A stretch of 64,000 bases of DNA from Spirodela intermedia (Eukaryota > Streptophyta > Magnoliopsida > Alismatales > Araceae), in NCBI GenBank assembly GCA_902729315.2, contig LR746274.1, forward strand, positions 1,240,001 to 1,304,000, in the 5' to 3' direction. Below are positions 47,294-59,744 of the stretch, piece by piece. The notes beneath the pieces were generated by a model that did not search any database, was not told the DNA's origin, and saw only the letters and a program-made list of their open reading frames with translations. A program made the translations under genes and the position numbers. Position 1 is the first letter of the stretch; each line of letters opens with the position of its first letter.

Positions 47294-47776
47294 TCACGGG
47301 ATGTCCCAAGGTTTGGGTTCGGGGATGGCGACGACCATACCTTGGAGCTCCGGAGTCAGGACTACCTGGCACCCAAGCCTCGAGTGCTTGTTCAGGACCC
47401 TAGATCTGGAGTTCCTCGTCAGCACGTAGGTCTCCTCGTACGACGGCGCCGGGAGCTTCTCCAGCCATTCTTCTGCGATGCTCACCTCGCACTCCGCAGA
47501 GCACGCGTCTATGTCCTCCAGACGGTGGGAATCCGGATCGATCAGCCCTGCGTTGGCCAGCGCCTTGAGGAGCGTCTGCCCTGTAAGCCCCACGACCTCC
47601 CTTTTCCTCCCCTCGAGGTCGATGGCAAAGAGCTTCACGATCCGATCGGCGACCTTGGAACCGCCTGAGGAGACGACGACGGATGGCGACGCAACGGACG
47701 CAGCCCCTCGGGCGAGGAACCGGGAATAAGGGGGGATGATGGAAGAGGACAACCTCCTCGCCGCTGCCATCGCCAT
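47294..47776 (-). CDS. C1-FDX: Mitochondrial complex-I-associated ferredoxin-like protein (C1-FDX)
   Basis: This is a 160-residue ferredoxin-fold protein matching the plant protein At3g07480, known as the C1-FDX subunit of the complex I bridge. The single exon starts MAMAAARRLSSSIIPPYSRF, an Arg/Ser-rich mitochondrial presequence. The mature part includes KLFAIDLEGRKREVVGLTGQ, LKALANAGLIDPDSHRLEDI, DACSAECEVSIAEEWLEKLP, SYEETYVLTRNSRSRVLNKH and SRLGCQVVLTPELQGMVVAI, ending PEPKPWDIP. Only three cysteines occur, two spaced C-x3-C and one in RLGCQ. The canonical plant-type or adrenodoxin-type C-x5-C-x2-C...C set is not complete, so an ordinary 2Fe-2S cluster is doubtful. An in-frame ATG at 47842 would add 22 Arg/Gly-rich residues; I prefer 47776 on length and presequence. 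Confidence 0.9.
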   Translation of the reverse strand: MAMAAARRLSSSIIPPYSRFLARGAASVASPSVVVSSGGSKVADRIVKLFAIDLEGRKREVVGLTGQTLLKALANAGLIDPDSHRLEDIDACSAECEVSIAEEWLEKLPAPSYEETYVLTRNSRSRVLNKHSRLGCQVVLTPELQGMVVAIPEPKPWDIP

Positions 47777-48184
47777 TGCCCTAGGTTTTCCCCTTCTTCT
47801 TCCCCCTCCTTCCCTGACCCTCTCTATGTCACAGATGCGCATCCTCTCCTCTTCGGAATAAGCTTTCGGGTACTTTCGTAATAATCACCTGAAACATGGT
47901 TAAATATTATTTTCCGTAGTGGGTTGGGCCGGTTTCGTTAGCAGCATCCCGTTAGTGGGCTTCTACTAAAAAACTTTTAAAGTAAAAATATTCTTATCTA
48001 GAAAGTCCGGTGGTCGGTCCACGTCACCTCCCACGAAAGTCAAAACATCCGCCGCCTCTCCTTCATAAACTCCTTCCTCATGCCGCCTCCCCCTCCGTCA
48101 TCAGCGCCACATAAAGAGCCACCGCATAGCCTCCAGTTTCATCATCGCCGCCACGAACTGAAAACGGAGGAGGAGGAGGAATCG
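47777..48184. promoter_or_regulatory. Divergent promoter region, C1-FDX / LysM gene
   Basis: About 408 bases separate the two head-to-head start codons. It contains GGGCC/GGGCTT motifs (47930-47965) on the C1-FDX side and a C/T-rich leader on the LysM side. No gene is seen. Confidence 0.45.
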
Positions 48185-48454
48185 ATGGCGACTCCGAGGA
48201 AGCCCGCTGGCTTGTTGCTCGTTCTTTGCCTGGTTCTCTGCGCCGCCGCCGGCCACGCCCGAAGCCTCTGGTCGCCCATCGGGGGCAGCGGTGGTGGCCG
48301 CTGTGAGGAGCTGTACGTGGCGGAGGAAGGGGAGACGCTGCAGACGATCAGCGTGAAGTGCGACGCCGACTTCATCCTGGATGATAACCCCCATATACAA
48401 GATACCGACGACGTTGGCCCTGGGACCGTTCTGTTCATCAGGCCGAGCATTTGA
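48185..48454 (+). CDS. Small secreted LysM-domain protein
   Basis: This is an 89-residue protein with a cleavable signal peptide (hydrophobic LLLVLCLVLCAAAGHA, residues about 9-25) and a single LysM domain in the rest: CEELYVAEEGETLQTISVKC, then NPHIQDTDDVGPGTVLFIRP. LysM domains bind N-acetylglucosamine polymers. Such tiny plant LysM proteins lack kinase or anchor domains and their roles are poorly known. The two cysteines flanking the domain probably form a disulfide. It is intronless. An in-frame ATG at 48080 would add 35 mostly polar residues ahead of the signal peptide, so 48185 is the better start. Confidence 0.88.
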   Translation: MATPRKPAGLLLVLCLVLCAAAGHARSLWSPIGGSGGGRCEELYVAEEGETLQTISVKCDADFILDDNPHIQDTDDVGPGTVLFIRPSI

Positions 48455-48932
48455 CGTATTTCTATATCTTTGGGGGTTATTTCTAAATAGATAGTTTAGT
48501 TGATGTAAACTATCCGCACCACTTGTACATTCTACGTTCCTATACATACACGATAGATTATTGACACGCGGCCACGGGCTGTTCTTGGTCGATTAGAAGC
48601 CCGCGTTTAAAAGGCCCACGCTTTTATTTGGGCCTAAAGAAAGCCCAAAATGTCTCCGAGGCCCCGCCCTGCGTACACCACTGGGGGGGGGGGGGGAGCC
48701 CGCCCGTCCACACAATGAGTCGATCTGGGCTGAGTCGGGCACACATATGAGAACAGCCCAAGCGGGACCCGCTCTGCTGTCTGCCACACGTTCGCGCGCT
48801 TTCGAAATCCAGACGCCCGGGTAGTTAAATGGGAAACCACCGCGCAGTCCCAGCCTGCCTCTCTTCTCCTCGCTCTCCCTCTCTTTCTTTCTTTCTCTCT
48901 CCACTGAGGGAATATTTATTGGAGGAGAGGGG
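48455..48932. other. PGLP1 promoter region
   Basis: No gene is seen. It contains a poly(G) run (48683-48696), GGCCCA/GGGCC motifs, and a CT-rich 5' leader (48860-48905) before the phosphoglycolate phosphatase start. Confidence 0.5.
48683..48696 (+). repeat. Poly(G) run of 14
   Basis: Fourteen consecutive G lie about 240 bases before the PGLP1 start, in DNA rich in further G/C runs. Confidence 0.85.
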
Positions 48933-49225
48933 ATGTTGGGGTGTAGGGCCGTCTCCCACTCCCTGCTCGCCCTCCGCGCTCCTCCGAAGACTTCGGGATC
49001 GATAGATCCTGCGGCGATCGGCCTGAAAGGCACGGATTTCCTCTCCGGGGCTCTGGTGAAGTCTTCCTGCTCCTTGTTCTCCGTTTCTGCTGGACGGAGG
49101 AAGCGTGGATGTAAGCGAATGGCCTCGAATTCTTCGGTTATTCGCGCGTCTGCTCCGAAGCTGGAGAACGTGGACGAGCTTATCGATTCAGTTGAGACGT
49201 TCCTCTTCGACTGCGACGGTGTGTC

Positions 49226-49309
<84 letters not shown>

Positions 49310-51617
49310 CTCGCTATATATATATGTATGACAGAAATTTGAGTTCTGCGTCATACTGTTTGTGTGTTTGTCTAATCGTTTTCTTTGTTCTATCAGCTCG
49401 CCAATCATATCTAATTTCTAAATTGTTAGACACGGGTGGTTCGCATATTTTCAATATTATTTTCCTTGTACTTTTCGTAATGGGAGCTTTTGTGTAAAAA
49501 ATTGTTGCCATTGTTTCATAGGAGTTATATGGAAAGGGGATAAACTGATCGATGGGGTACCCGAAACACTCGACATGCTGCGATCCAAGGTAAACCTTCG
49601 GTCATCCTTATGTTGATTCTTTTTTTTTTTCCTTTTTTTTTTCTGCTACTAATCATTTGATAAGATTTGAAGAATGGAAGCTTGACTACGGATTGTGGAT
49701 GCTGATTATGGTGTAACTTTACTGGTTTAAACTTTTGTAATCGTCCAGGGTAAAAGGCTTGTTTTTGTTACAAACAACTCAACAAAATCCAGAAAACAGT
49801 ATGGAAAGAAATTTGAAACACTCGGACTCAGTGTCGGTGAGGTCAGTCATTTCTTGTGACGTTCTTCATTAAGTCGCCTATATCTGCACCGTACGCTAAC
49901 ATGTAGCCTCTTTTTCTCTATTTTAGGAGGAGATTTTTGCATCCTCTTTTGCTGCGGCTGCCTATCTAAAGTCAATTAACTTCCCTAAAGATAAAAAGGT
50001 CCGTCTCATTGAACATATGAACTGTGTTAAGTTCTTGAAAGTTGATTTGTATTTTTGCTTCCCTAAAGAAAGTTCTCTACTTTTATTATTAGTAGTCTTA
50101 TTCTCACTTAGCCAGCACGTTTTGATTTTTCTTCACTTTCTTTGAAGAAATAGCCATTCATAGTTTTTTTTTTCTTCCGTGACAGACGTTTTCAGTCTTT
50201 CTGAATAATTAGCTTGCGTCTATAAAATTCTCATCTTTGTAAGTTATTTTCATCAGATTTCCAGTCAAACACAAAAAATCTGAAATTGAATGCAACTGAT
50301 GGCATTGACTCATTTATGCTTATGCTACAATGAGGAATAATATTTTCCATCAGTGTCTGTTGTCCACTAGGTTCCTTTTCATGGATTTCCCTGCTACTTT
50401 TCCATCAGAAAGTCTGGGCCTATTAATCTTTCGACAAGTTTAGGTTTAATGAACTTATGAGACGTTGTTATTATTTTTTCTTCGTTCAGCCTCTCTGTGT
50501 GTTTCTGCGTGCTTCTGTGTTTTCGTTCTGCATTTCCCATGCGTTCTCTTGTCCTAGACTTCTCTGCGTATATAAATGACATCTGAGTGGGGAAAAAATA
50601 ATATCTAAGCTTTTTCTTCCCTCCTATTTCAGGTTTATGTAATCGGTGAAGATGGTATTTTGAAGGAACTAGAGCTTGCTGGCTTTCAGTATTTTGGAGG
50701 CCCGGTATAATGATCTTTTGCCATGCTTGAAAATTATGACAACATAAGATGCATAGTAAATGTGAATTTTCGAAGGAAGATACTATATTCTGCATATCTG
50801 GTCCGGATTTTCAGTAATCGATTCTGTTATGTGTATTTCCTTCTTCAACATTACTTTTTGAATTTTATCATTTCATCGAGGTACTCATTCTTACGTAATA
50901 TAATGAAGAAAAAGCTTAAAACTTCATGATCCCAGAATTTAGTTTTATTTATAATTTATATTTATATATTAATATATTATATAATAATATTATTATATTC
51001 TAATAATTCTAAATTATTAGAATATAATAGCATAATTATAATTGCATTTTATATAGGGCGAACGATGATTTTAAAAGGATGTCGTATACATAAACCCCCA
51101 TGCAGTCGTGTATCATATCATGGAAAGATGGCCGTCATGGTCCTTTGATATGCGGCTCCAGCATTTTGAAGTCCGAATGGCAGACACAATATCTTGAGTA
51201 CCTAAGATGGTGACTGCATCTGCTGGCATGTGATGTTTGGACATGGATTTTGGAATTTACTTTCCAAGACAAATGACGGATATTTTTGTAATTACTGGAC
51301 CGTATATATATGCAGTGAGTATATCTCGGAGGAGGAACAAAAAATATAAATATAAATTTTGCATGGTTGTTTTACCTTTTGGGTTCCTTAATTTGGATAG
51401 TTTGATGAGATCCTCAGAATATTGTTTCATAAAATAAGCAGTTTTAAACTTTGAGGCACACAAGAGAAAATGTACTAATGGATTCAGATTAATCTTGTTA
51501 CATCTGGCTTATTCATTTGACCCTAGCTAAATCAGAATACGTAATGCCTTTCTACCCATTTCCCAAATTAGATGAAAATATCCAGTCACTTTATTCGTTG
51601 CATCCCATCCATACATC

Positions 51618-51649
<32 letters not shown>

Positions 51650-53281
51650 GATGGAATCTCTTTCTTCGGTGTGCTGCCATTTCACGGAAGAATCTTAGAT
51701 GCACAGGGTGCAATAGGAATGCTATTATTCTCTTCCTCACAAGTACACTGCTCAATTCGGTGAACCTTTGTAATGAAGTTTTACTCTTCATATTCTCCAT
51801 TGTTCCGTGCTTTTAATTATTAATTATTTTTGAAATACTACACCATATTTTCTTTAGTGTTGGTCGCGTTTTCCTGTACAAATCTTCAGGTAGCATTGCA
51901 TGAGGGATAATTGTTACTTAAAAATTTAAAATATTACTTTCAGGCAGATGGTGAGAAGAAGATAGAGCTGAAACCTGGTCTCCTGATGGAGCACGACGAA
52001 AATGTAATATTCTTTCTCGTCTCAACTGAGCCCATAGTCTCTTATCCAGTCTTTGTTATTCCTCCTTTAAGATCCTCCAATAAGATACTACGGCATTGTC
52101 TCCCTTCATCTCCCATCAATCTCATCAGCCTCACACGGACGTGTTCATCCATGCAGGTCGGTGCTGTTGTGGTCGGTTTTGATCGATACTTCAACTACTA
52201 CAAAGTTCAGTAAGTTGTTCTCACCTTTTGACTAATTTTTTTAGCATAATTGACCCAGTTGACTCCGCTTTGCGTTGGTGATAAGTAGAGCAGCTTAACC
52301 GAGAATCAGCTGACAGAAATGTCATCATTCCATGATATTTTAAATTTTATAGCTTAAATAATAAATAATCTCAGAACCACTGATTAAGCTACACGATGAC
52401 ATAAATAGAACTGTGTGAAGTTATCTGAAATTATACCATAAAAAGTCATATCTAAAATCACATCCTAGAAAAGATATTTTTGGGGGTTAATGTTTCCTAT
52501 ATATGTTATTATTAAATGTTAGGTATGGAACGCTTTGTATACGTGAAAATCCTGGGTGCCTCTTCATAGCAACTAATCGGGACGCCGTGACTCACCTGAC
52601 AGATGCTCAAGAGTGGGCAGGTTTCCTTCTGAACATTGCTCTGAATTTTCCTTTCCTTTATTAGTATGACATTATTTCATCAAGGAGGGGTTCCACGCCT
52701 TACTTCCTTTTGACACCATTACTGAGGGCTATGCTCATCATTTGTAATTTATTTTTTTCCGATTAAAAGGGGGCGGTTCCATGGTTGGTGCGCTCTGTGG
52801 CTCGACTCAACGAGAGCCTCTTGTAGTGGGGAAGCCCTCGACTTTCATGATGGACTACCTAGCGAACGAGTGAGAGTTTTGTCCCCTTAATGTGATTCAA
52901 TGAAAATAAATAAATAAATAGATTTGGTTTAAGTTGAGTGTTCTTGGCGATGGCAGGTTCGGGATCAGCAAGTCCCAGATATGCATGGTGGGCGACAGGC
53001 TGGACACCGACATCTTGTTCGGTCAAAATGGCGGCTGCAAGACCCTCCTTGTCCTGTCAGGTAATCCCACCTCTCCAAGATCCGGTCGTTCGACTGCATT
53101 TCCATTCTTAGAATAGTCCCACATCGAATGAGTTGGATTATACGGCAAGTGCTCCATCTTGTCTTCTGTCTCAGGTGTGACGACCCTCGACATGCTTCAG
53201 AGCCCCAAGAACTCCATCCAGCCGGACTTCTACACCAACCAAATATCCGACCTCCTCCCTATCAAAGCCGCCGCTGTTTGA
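48933..53281 (+). CDS. PGLP1: Chloroplast phosphoglycolate phosphatase (PGLP1-like)
   Basis: The enzyme removes phosphate from 2-phosphoglycolate made by Rubisco oxygenation, the first step of photorespiration. Eleven exons in phase: 48933-49218, 49522-49589, 49749-49841, 49927-49998, 50633-50704, 51944-52003, 52157-52209, 52523-52620, 52770-52869, 52957-53060 and 53175-53281, giving 370 residues. An N-terminal stretch of about 65 residues looks like a chloroplast transit peptide. HAD-family motifs are clear: [60 protein letters not shown] and [20 protein letters not shown]. The cap contains [21 protein letters not shown] second ATG at residue 63 ([10 protein letters not shown]) could give a shorter cytosolic form, as in related genes. 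Confidence 0.95.
49229..49306. repeat. (TC)39 microsatellite at start of PGLP1 intron 1
   Basis: An uninterrupted TC run of 78 bases begins ten bases after the donor of intron 1. It is the longest simple repeat in the window. Confidence 0.97.
50991..51029. repeat. Perfect 18-bp AT-rich inverted repeat
   Basis: TATTATATTCTAATAATT (50991-51008) is followed by CTA and its exact reverse complement (51012-51029), inside a longer AT-only stretch of a PGLP1 intron. Confidence 0.9.
51617..51649. repeat. Compound (CA)n(TA)n microsatellite
   Basis: A CA run passes directly into a TA run within the large PGLP1 intron. Confidence 0.85.
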
Positions 53282-53847
53282 GCCCGCCGCAGCTCTCAGA
53301 TCTCTTTGACAACTCCAATGTGATGTGCTGCCACCATTCTTTCCTTTGTTTTCCCCTTTTCAGATTCTATCGATTAATATATGCTGTCCATGGCAACATC
53401 GATTTGGTCAACTGCCCACATTTTCGGGTCAAATCTCGCGTTGACTTTCTCCTCCCCCTCCCTCTCTCTCTCTTTCTCTCTCTCTCTCTCTTTCTCTCCT
53501 CTCAGTTTCTAGGAAAAAATCTTCCCGATAATTGATGGGGTTGGGCATCCAGAGCGACCAGGTTATTAGCTGAATCTAACGGTTTGCGTCACGAGCGGTG
53601 TTACTGGGCCGGGCCCGCTTAACTACCTCTGCTTTGAGGACCTAATTTAGCCCAGTACACGTGTATATGTACGTGTATCGGCCCAATATACAAGAGGTGA
53701 ACTTTTTAGAAAAAGTCCTCCCTTTTTCGCACATGTAAGGAACCCTCGTCTTGAAGCGGGGCTTCGTGAAGTACCCCGCCCTGCTCTCTTGTTATTCTTA
53801 CTCGTGGATTCTGCAGCAGGCGCAGGTCATCCTGCGCCGCCGTGTTG
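53282..53847. other. Spacer between PGLP1 and the next gene
   Basis: This holds PGLP1 3' UTR, a CT-rich stretch (about 53446-53500), a GGGCC-rich part (53605-53620) and an AT-rich part before the following start. A long minus-strand open frame reaches in from the neighbouring GC-rich exon and is not credible. Confidence 0.5.
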
Positions 53848-56800
53848 ATGGAGGCCGCCACCGTGCCGCCGGCGCGGGCAGTCGCTTTCGTCCTCTCGCA
53901 CGACGGCAAGCGATGGCGCGGAGGGAGGCGCAGTGGGGGGAGTCTCCCGCCCTTCTGTGTCTTCTCCTCCCTGTTCCGTCGTCGCTCACCTGACCCTCCT
54001 TCCAAGCCCAGTCGGAGCCTGAGGCCTTCCCCGGCAGATCGGAAGTTGGAATTCTCCCTCGACATGGAGGAGATTGCCGAGCGCGCCTCGGCGGACCTAC
54101 GGAGATTCCGGCGATCGACTGAGGGGAGGGTCCGCCGGTTCGTCTCCTCCGGCAAGGAGGCGTACCACGACCTTCGGACATCAATCAGGGTGGAAGACGG
54201 CCGGCGAGTCGTGTTCTCGTGCAACAGATCGTCTCTGGTCTTCGTGGCGGATCTCGTCCTTTGGAGCATCGTGGCGGTCATCTCTGTCAGGGTAATGGCC
54301 TGGCTGTCGGTGTGGTTGAGGAGGAACTGGGGTTTCGGGGACTGGCGGGTCATCCGAAGAGACCGAAGTCTCGGTGGGAGGGAGGTCGTCGTGGGGAAGC
54401 GATCGAGGGGGAAGGAAACGAACTGGAGGAGTTCGAGGCCGTTGCAGAATCCTTTGTCCCCTCCCCGCGGCGGGAGTGAGATGGGAATTGCGAGGCCTGC
54501 TTCGGTGCGTAGCGTCCCTAAGGAGGAGAACCTGCCAGAATGGTGGCCTAGTTCGACGCCTGCATCAAATACCGTCGCACTGGGAAAGGAGGAGCTCCAG
54601 AGGGAAGCCAACAGACTAGCCCGAGGTCAGGCCTTTTACACCTTATCCGTCCCCTTAAATGTGTCCAACACGTATTCCCCTAACCCTCTTTTCACACACT
54701 TGGGGGAATGATGCCGGCTACGTTGCGACTGGGTGAAGTTTAATATTTAAAAGAGTGATATATCTTGCATGAAGGTTTGCTTCTTTATGGGCATTTATTT
54801 TGTCCTCTCTAAAAAATAAAAAAATAAAAAAAATGATCTTTCCTTTCACATATCATAATTTTATTAGTTCATTTATCCGGGGCTAGTTTAGAATTCGTTT
54901 TAGTGGACACAATACCGGAACGTCGTATTTTCTCCTGATAACAATTCACAACGAATATTAAATCTTGCAACTGTTAAAACTGTTGAGGGATTGTCTTATC
55001 AATAAATAGCTTGGATCTTTAAGGGCATCCGTGCATTTTATTTTATTATAGAGATGAACCATTCCAAATCTGCCCTAAGTCACATCTGAACGGTGTTTAG
55101 AAATTTTTTAGAAAAAGGATGTTCAGCATCCCTATGTTTACGTGTATAGCGATTTGTTCTCTCATCAACTCTTGAGATGATACATGGTTGCCTCAAAGAG
55201 ACGTTTATCTTGGCTTGGCATCCTAGAATCAGTTAGTAGCCTCTTCCTTTATTCCATCTCCTGAAAGATAATTTCCTTCAATAAATAATTGGCCTCCACA
55301 TGTGTATGCGTGTGGCTTGCATGACAATGTATTTTTCTGTATGCACAGGGTTTTTCTAATCCATTCACAAAAACTCTTCCAAGTAGGGCCAGTACTAAGA
55401 AGTTAACAAACTATCTGTCCCTTGTGGAGCTTTCATTGGCTCCCGTTGGGTAATATTTATATTTTCCTGGGATTTTCTCCACGTTATACATGCTTTTTTT
55501 ATCTCAAAGTCTCATGTTTTCCTCATAATTCATTCGATGTTCAAACTATCTTTTAAGTTTCACTTATGGCATTCATATCTCTCCCCAATCTATCAAGCTT
55601 CTATTTTCGTTATTGGCTCTCTTGAAGATTTTCTAACATTTTCTTCTTCCATCATATCATCTTGTAATGGCAGTCTATGATCTTAATCGTCTATTTGATA
55701 AATGTTAATTTAACGATTATCTGTTATCCCAGGTGCTTAATTTTTATTTGCAATTTATCGTGTTGAGTGAATGAGAGATCACATTAGAAGAAACAAAATG
55801 GCACTGTTGAACCACGGTTGACTTTTGGGTATGAACCTAGTTCTTGTTATAACAAATACTAATCTCTCACAGATTGTTGATTTGACTGGTACTAAATACA
55901 CCCTCCCCTGTCTTTCACCGTTTGCAAATATGATTAGATCCATCCTGTATGATTCCTCTCATTGCTGAGAATTTAGATGCTGTAGATTCCAGAGTTATAA
56001 CTTTAACAAAATAATTTATCCAGCTGATGAATTTAGTTTCATGTGCATTGTCACTAGATTTGAGCAGTAGACTGGATATTGTCTCCAAATTATTCTTAGG
56101 CACATATTTTTGTCTTCTTATTTTATTATTATCATGATTCATTTTCTTTGGCATAATATTCGAATCTATACATAGGTGAGGTGATCTTTTTCTTCTCCTA
56201 GCAGGTAATTTCTCTATTCCCCACTTTTTGAAGATTGGCTTTAAATTCTTTCTCCCTCAAATGGCTACATATCGACTTTCCAGCCATCATGGATAATAGA
56301 ATGAGCGGAAAGGATTATAAAGAAGATGATATGATACAAGTCAGTTTTCCTGCAACTGTATAGTTTTATCTTATCCTCAGTGTTTTATCTCAACCCAATA
56401 AGGGCCTTGAATATCTCCATCCAAGTTTGTTGAATATCTAATCGTCTAAGGTCATCCTTCTGCTCATTTTTTTATCTTTACATTTATTGACTAAATTCCC
56501 ATATTAACTAGAATCACCTGATATACATCAGGGTGCAATGTCATTTATTTTTTAAACATTGTCAGCCTTTATTTCGGTTGGTTATAGCGAAAAGTATTGG
56601 TCACGCATAGAGCCATACCCAAATGCAATCCTCTTATGGGACTACCCTTGCAAACTTTCTCCATCTTGGACAATTTATTTTCAATATATTGCCATCCTTG
56701 AGTGTTGCAAATCAATTTCTTATACCTTTCCAAAAATATTTCTGCGTAATTTTTGCCCGTGTTTATCAATGTCTTCTTCTATAAATTTTTGTTGTGATTT

Positions 56801-59268
56801 TGATATAATCAGACGTAAGCACCATATAGTTGCTCCTTTTTTATTTAAAATTAATTTGAATTTTATTTATGATAAGAAATGAGTAAACATGCAAGTGCCA
56901 TTGTGCCATGAATAGAACACATTTTCATTTTGATGTAGGCTAAAAAACAAGATTGTTTATCATTCCCTGTTTGCTTCCAATTTAAAAAAGAGAAATATCA
57001 GTTCTGTCTATGATAAAAGCATGACGGGGTTGGTTTACCATTGTTGTAGTGTCATCATCTTCCTTAGACATTTTCTGCTTAAAACTTTGCTATTTCTTCA
57101 GGAATTAAATGCTCTTGTATTGCTTATTACAAACGGTATGACCTAGGACGGTGAATCCAATTAACTTTGATAATGCTTGGATTATTTTCTAGTCCAGTTA
57201 GTGGTGGTTTTCAATAGATCTATGGAATAATTTGATTTTTCATTGTTATTTTATATTATATTCAAAAATTCTGTGTAGCTTCTTCAGTAAACAATATGGC
57301 GGGTCTTACTTGGTCCAATTGCTGCAGTTACGTCAGATATGTAGGCTATCTGGTCTAAAGGTCTCCTTTGACACGGTTAATGCTCGTGATTCATTCTATA
57401 GAGCATCAGTTGAATTCATTTTGAAGATTTGTTGTAGGTACTATTCTTTCTCCCAGAAGAGTTCCTACTTTCTTCTAAAAGAAGTTTCTCTTTGATCCGC
57501 TTTTATTTTAGGTCCTTCCATCATTTTTCTCATGTGCTCTCTTTTTTTACAAGTATTTTTGTTTTTAATGATGCTATAGAGCTGCAGGCCCTACATCTAA
57601 GGTTCAGATTGATGGCGAAGATGTCCGACATTTCATTGCTGGGCTTGCTGGCAACATTGGCCTTGGAAATGTCCATGCAATACGAATTTTGCGTGGAGCA
57701 GTTGCAGCAACAACACGCTCACATTTCCTGCAAGCTTGGGTTAGATTATACTCTATATATGTTTGGTTCAATTCCTGAGGGTACGTATGATTTTAACTTG
57801 TTGAATGTGATGTCTACTTTCGCTGAAGGCTTTGGAAGTTCAGGGGCAAAGGCCAGAAGCATTGGATGAGCTAGCAAAGATCTGTCGCATTTTTCGGATA
57901 TTTCCTCTTGAAACCCATTCCGTACGTACATCTTTTCTCCTAGAACTACTTAGGCTTGATTCCTTGGTAGCAATGTATTTGTTATATTTTGAGGCATTTG
58001 ATATTCTTTCGTGTCATCTTTTATGATTACCATCTATTACAAGGGACATAAACATCTGATGGTGTTGTGTTCTTAAATTTTTAGCTTGATTTCCTCAAAT
58101 CATCACTGATATGGTAGATAACGTCGTTGAAACTGGTTTTGGTGATTTTGATTTGTAGGAAAAAAAAAATCACATTCTATGTGGGGAAACCTAGAGAAGA
58201 TAAAGGGCTGTTAAACATTTAATGTTGTAGGAAAATCGAAGTATCTGGCTAGCTTTGATCCGGATCTGGAAAGCAATATCGTGTTGCTGGGTCATAATTA
58301 ATCCTAGATCGTCAAACCGTAATAAATGGTGGAAACTACAGCTGAAACAAAAAAACTAAAAAAAGGGGGACATAAGCAAGCATCAACACGATAGAAAAAC
58401 AGTTGTGCGCTTCCCTCCTTGTTTGACAGGGTGATTAATAAGAAAGTCAAAAACAGAATATTCTCACTATAGTATTGATGTTGAATGAGTTTCTCTTGAA
58501 TCTATTTGGGATCCATGTGAGACTCTTTGGAAGAAAAGTGGTAAATCATGCCATATGCTTGGTTGCTCTCCCACTTCTCTAACGTTTATAAAAAATACCT
58601 CTTTCATGTGTCACTACCGCTTACCATTGATCTCCATCATCTCTTTCAGCCTACCATTTCATGTTTCTCACAGTTTATTCCTTCTCTCTGTCACCAATTC
58701 TTAGCAGCACATCCTCCACCCGCCCCCCACCAATTCATGAATATTCTCTATAAACTGTCCATATTCTGATTCCCGGATTTTATTTCCGAATCCCCAGAAT
58801 GATGTATTGATAATTTACACAGCACCATCAGTGAGAAAAAGCAATGTAGTGGTTCTAAATTCGAGCAAATATTTGGTCGCAGCTAGAAACCTCCGGTTCT
58901 GGGAGTTTGATTATTCTGGGTAAGATTTTTGTAGACCACTCTACCTCTGATTACAATGCAATGCCAATTGGATGGACGGACTACCCACCAGCATGACTTT
59001 TGACAGTCTAGTCCCTCACATGTATTTTCCTTTCCAAATTAGGAAATAAAATCATCTGCAGATAAAATCAAGATCGAATGTGCTATACAAAGCTAATGAA
59101 GAAAGATGAACAATATCTAGTATATGAGGCTCCTCTTGATTCTTAACATTGGGAGAGGATGGAGTGGCAAAACTCTCACATTTAGGGTTAACTCCAAGAA
59201 GACCAAAAGGCAGTACAAGATAGCAGTTTTCTCTTCTAGGGACTAATGACGCTCAAAACGAAATTAGG

Positions 59269-59318
<50 letters not shown>

Positions 59319-59744
59319 CTGCCCCCAGTCACAAATTCTCTTTTATTAGTCTACTGGAAAAGACCTGACCATCCATCTATTACCTCTGCTGCGATTCAGT
59401 CTCATCAAGCTAATGTTAATCATGTCCTTCACATATTTCCGTATTAACTTTCATTTCCCTTCTCAATTGCAGCTCTGAGATTGTTATTTCCATATTACCT
59501 TTGCTCTGAGATTGTTTTATAATTGATGGAATTTATTAGAAATATTCCGATGCATTTTTTTTCCCTGGTAAGGAAACTTGAGATCAACCTGTGAGACATT
59601 CCATGGTTGCAGGCAGAGATGGAGATGATGGCAGGGGGCCTGGAGAAGGTCCTGAAAGTGGAACAAAGGGTGCATCTGTTGAATCTGTTTGGACAAGCTT
59701 CTGGATCCGAGAACCAGAGAATTGCTGCCGCTGCCCTTGGTCTG
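53848..59744 (+). CDS. VIR3: Conserved plastid-type membrane protein, VIR3-like; 3' end unresolved
   Basis: Six exons join in phase: 53848-54625, 56284-56339, 57328-57437, 57580-57739, 57829-57921 and 59613-59744, giving 443 residues to the last confident donor. The N-terminus is Arg/Ser/Pro-rich like a plastid presequence. One hydrophobic segment (LVFVADLVLWSIVAVISVRV) may cross a membrane. The conserved C-terminal part includes LAIMDNRMSGKDY-type AIMDNRMSGKDYKEDDMIQ, LRQICRLSGLKVSFDTVNAR, VRHFIAGLAGNIGLGNVHAI, LQAWALEVQGQRPEALDELA and LEKVLKVEQRVHLLNLFGQA. From memory this resembles Arabidopsis VIR3 (At1g56180), described as a putative chloroplast metalloprotease; I see no clear HExxH zinc motif. 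The terminal exon is uncertain: an acceptor at 60125 would end the protein after one more residue, and one at 60201 reads into low-quality sequence. Confidence 0.72.
59272..59317. repeat. (AG)n microsatellite in intron
   Basis: About 23 AG units lie in the intron before the last confident exon of the VIR3-like gene. Confidence 0.95.

Noticed and set aside
48593-49408. 271-codon minus-strand frame with long Arg-Glu tract
   Set aside because: The tract is the translated (GA)n microsatellite of PGLP1 intron 1. The frame is antisense to PGLP1 exon 1.
53706-54611. 301-codon minus-strand open frame
   Set aside because: It is antisense to the GC-rich first exon of the VIR3-like gene, which has conserved downstream exons. 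The minus reading has no recognisable domain and its openness follows from GC content.
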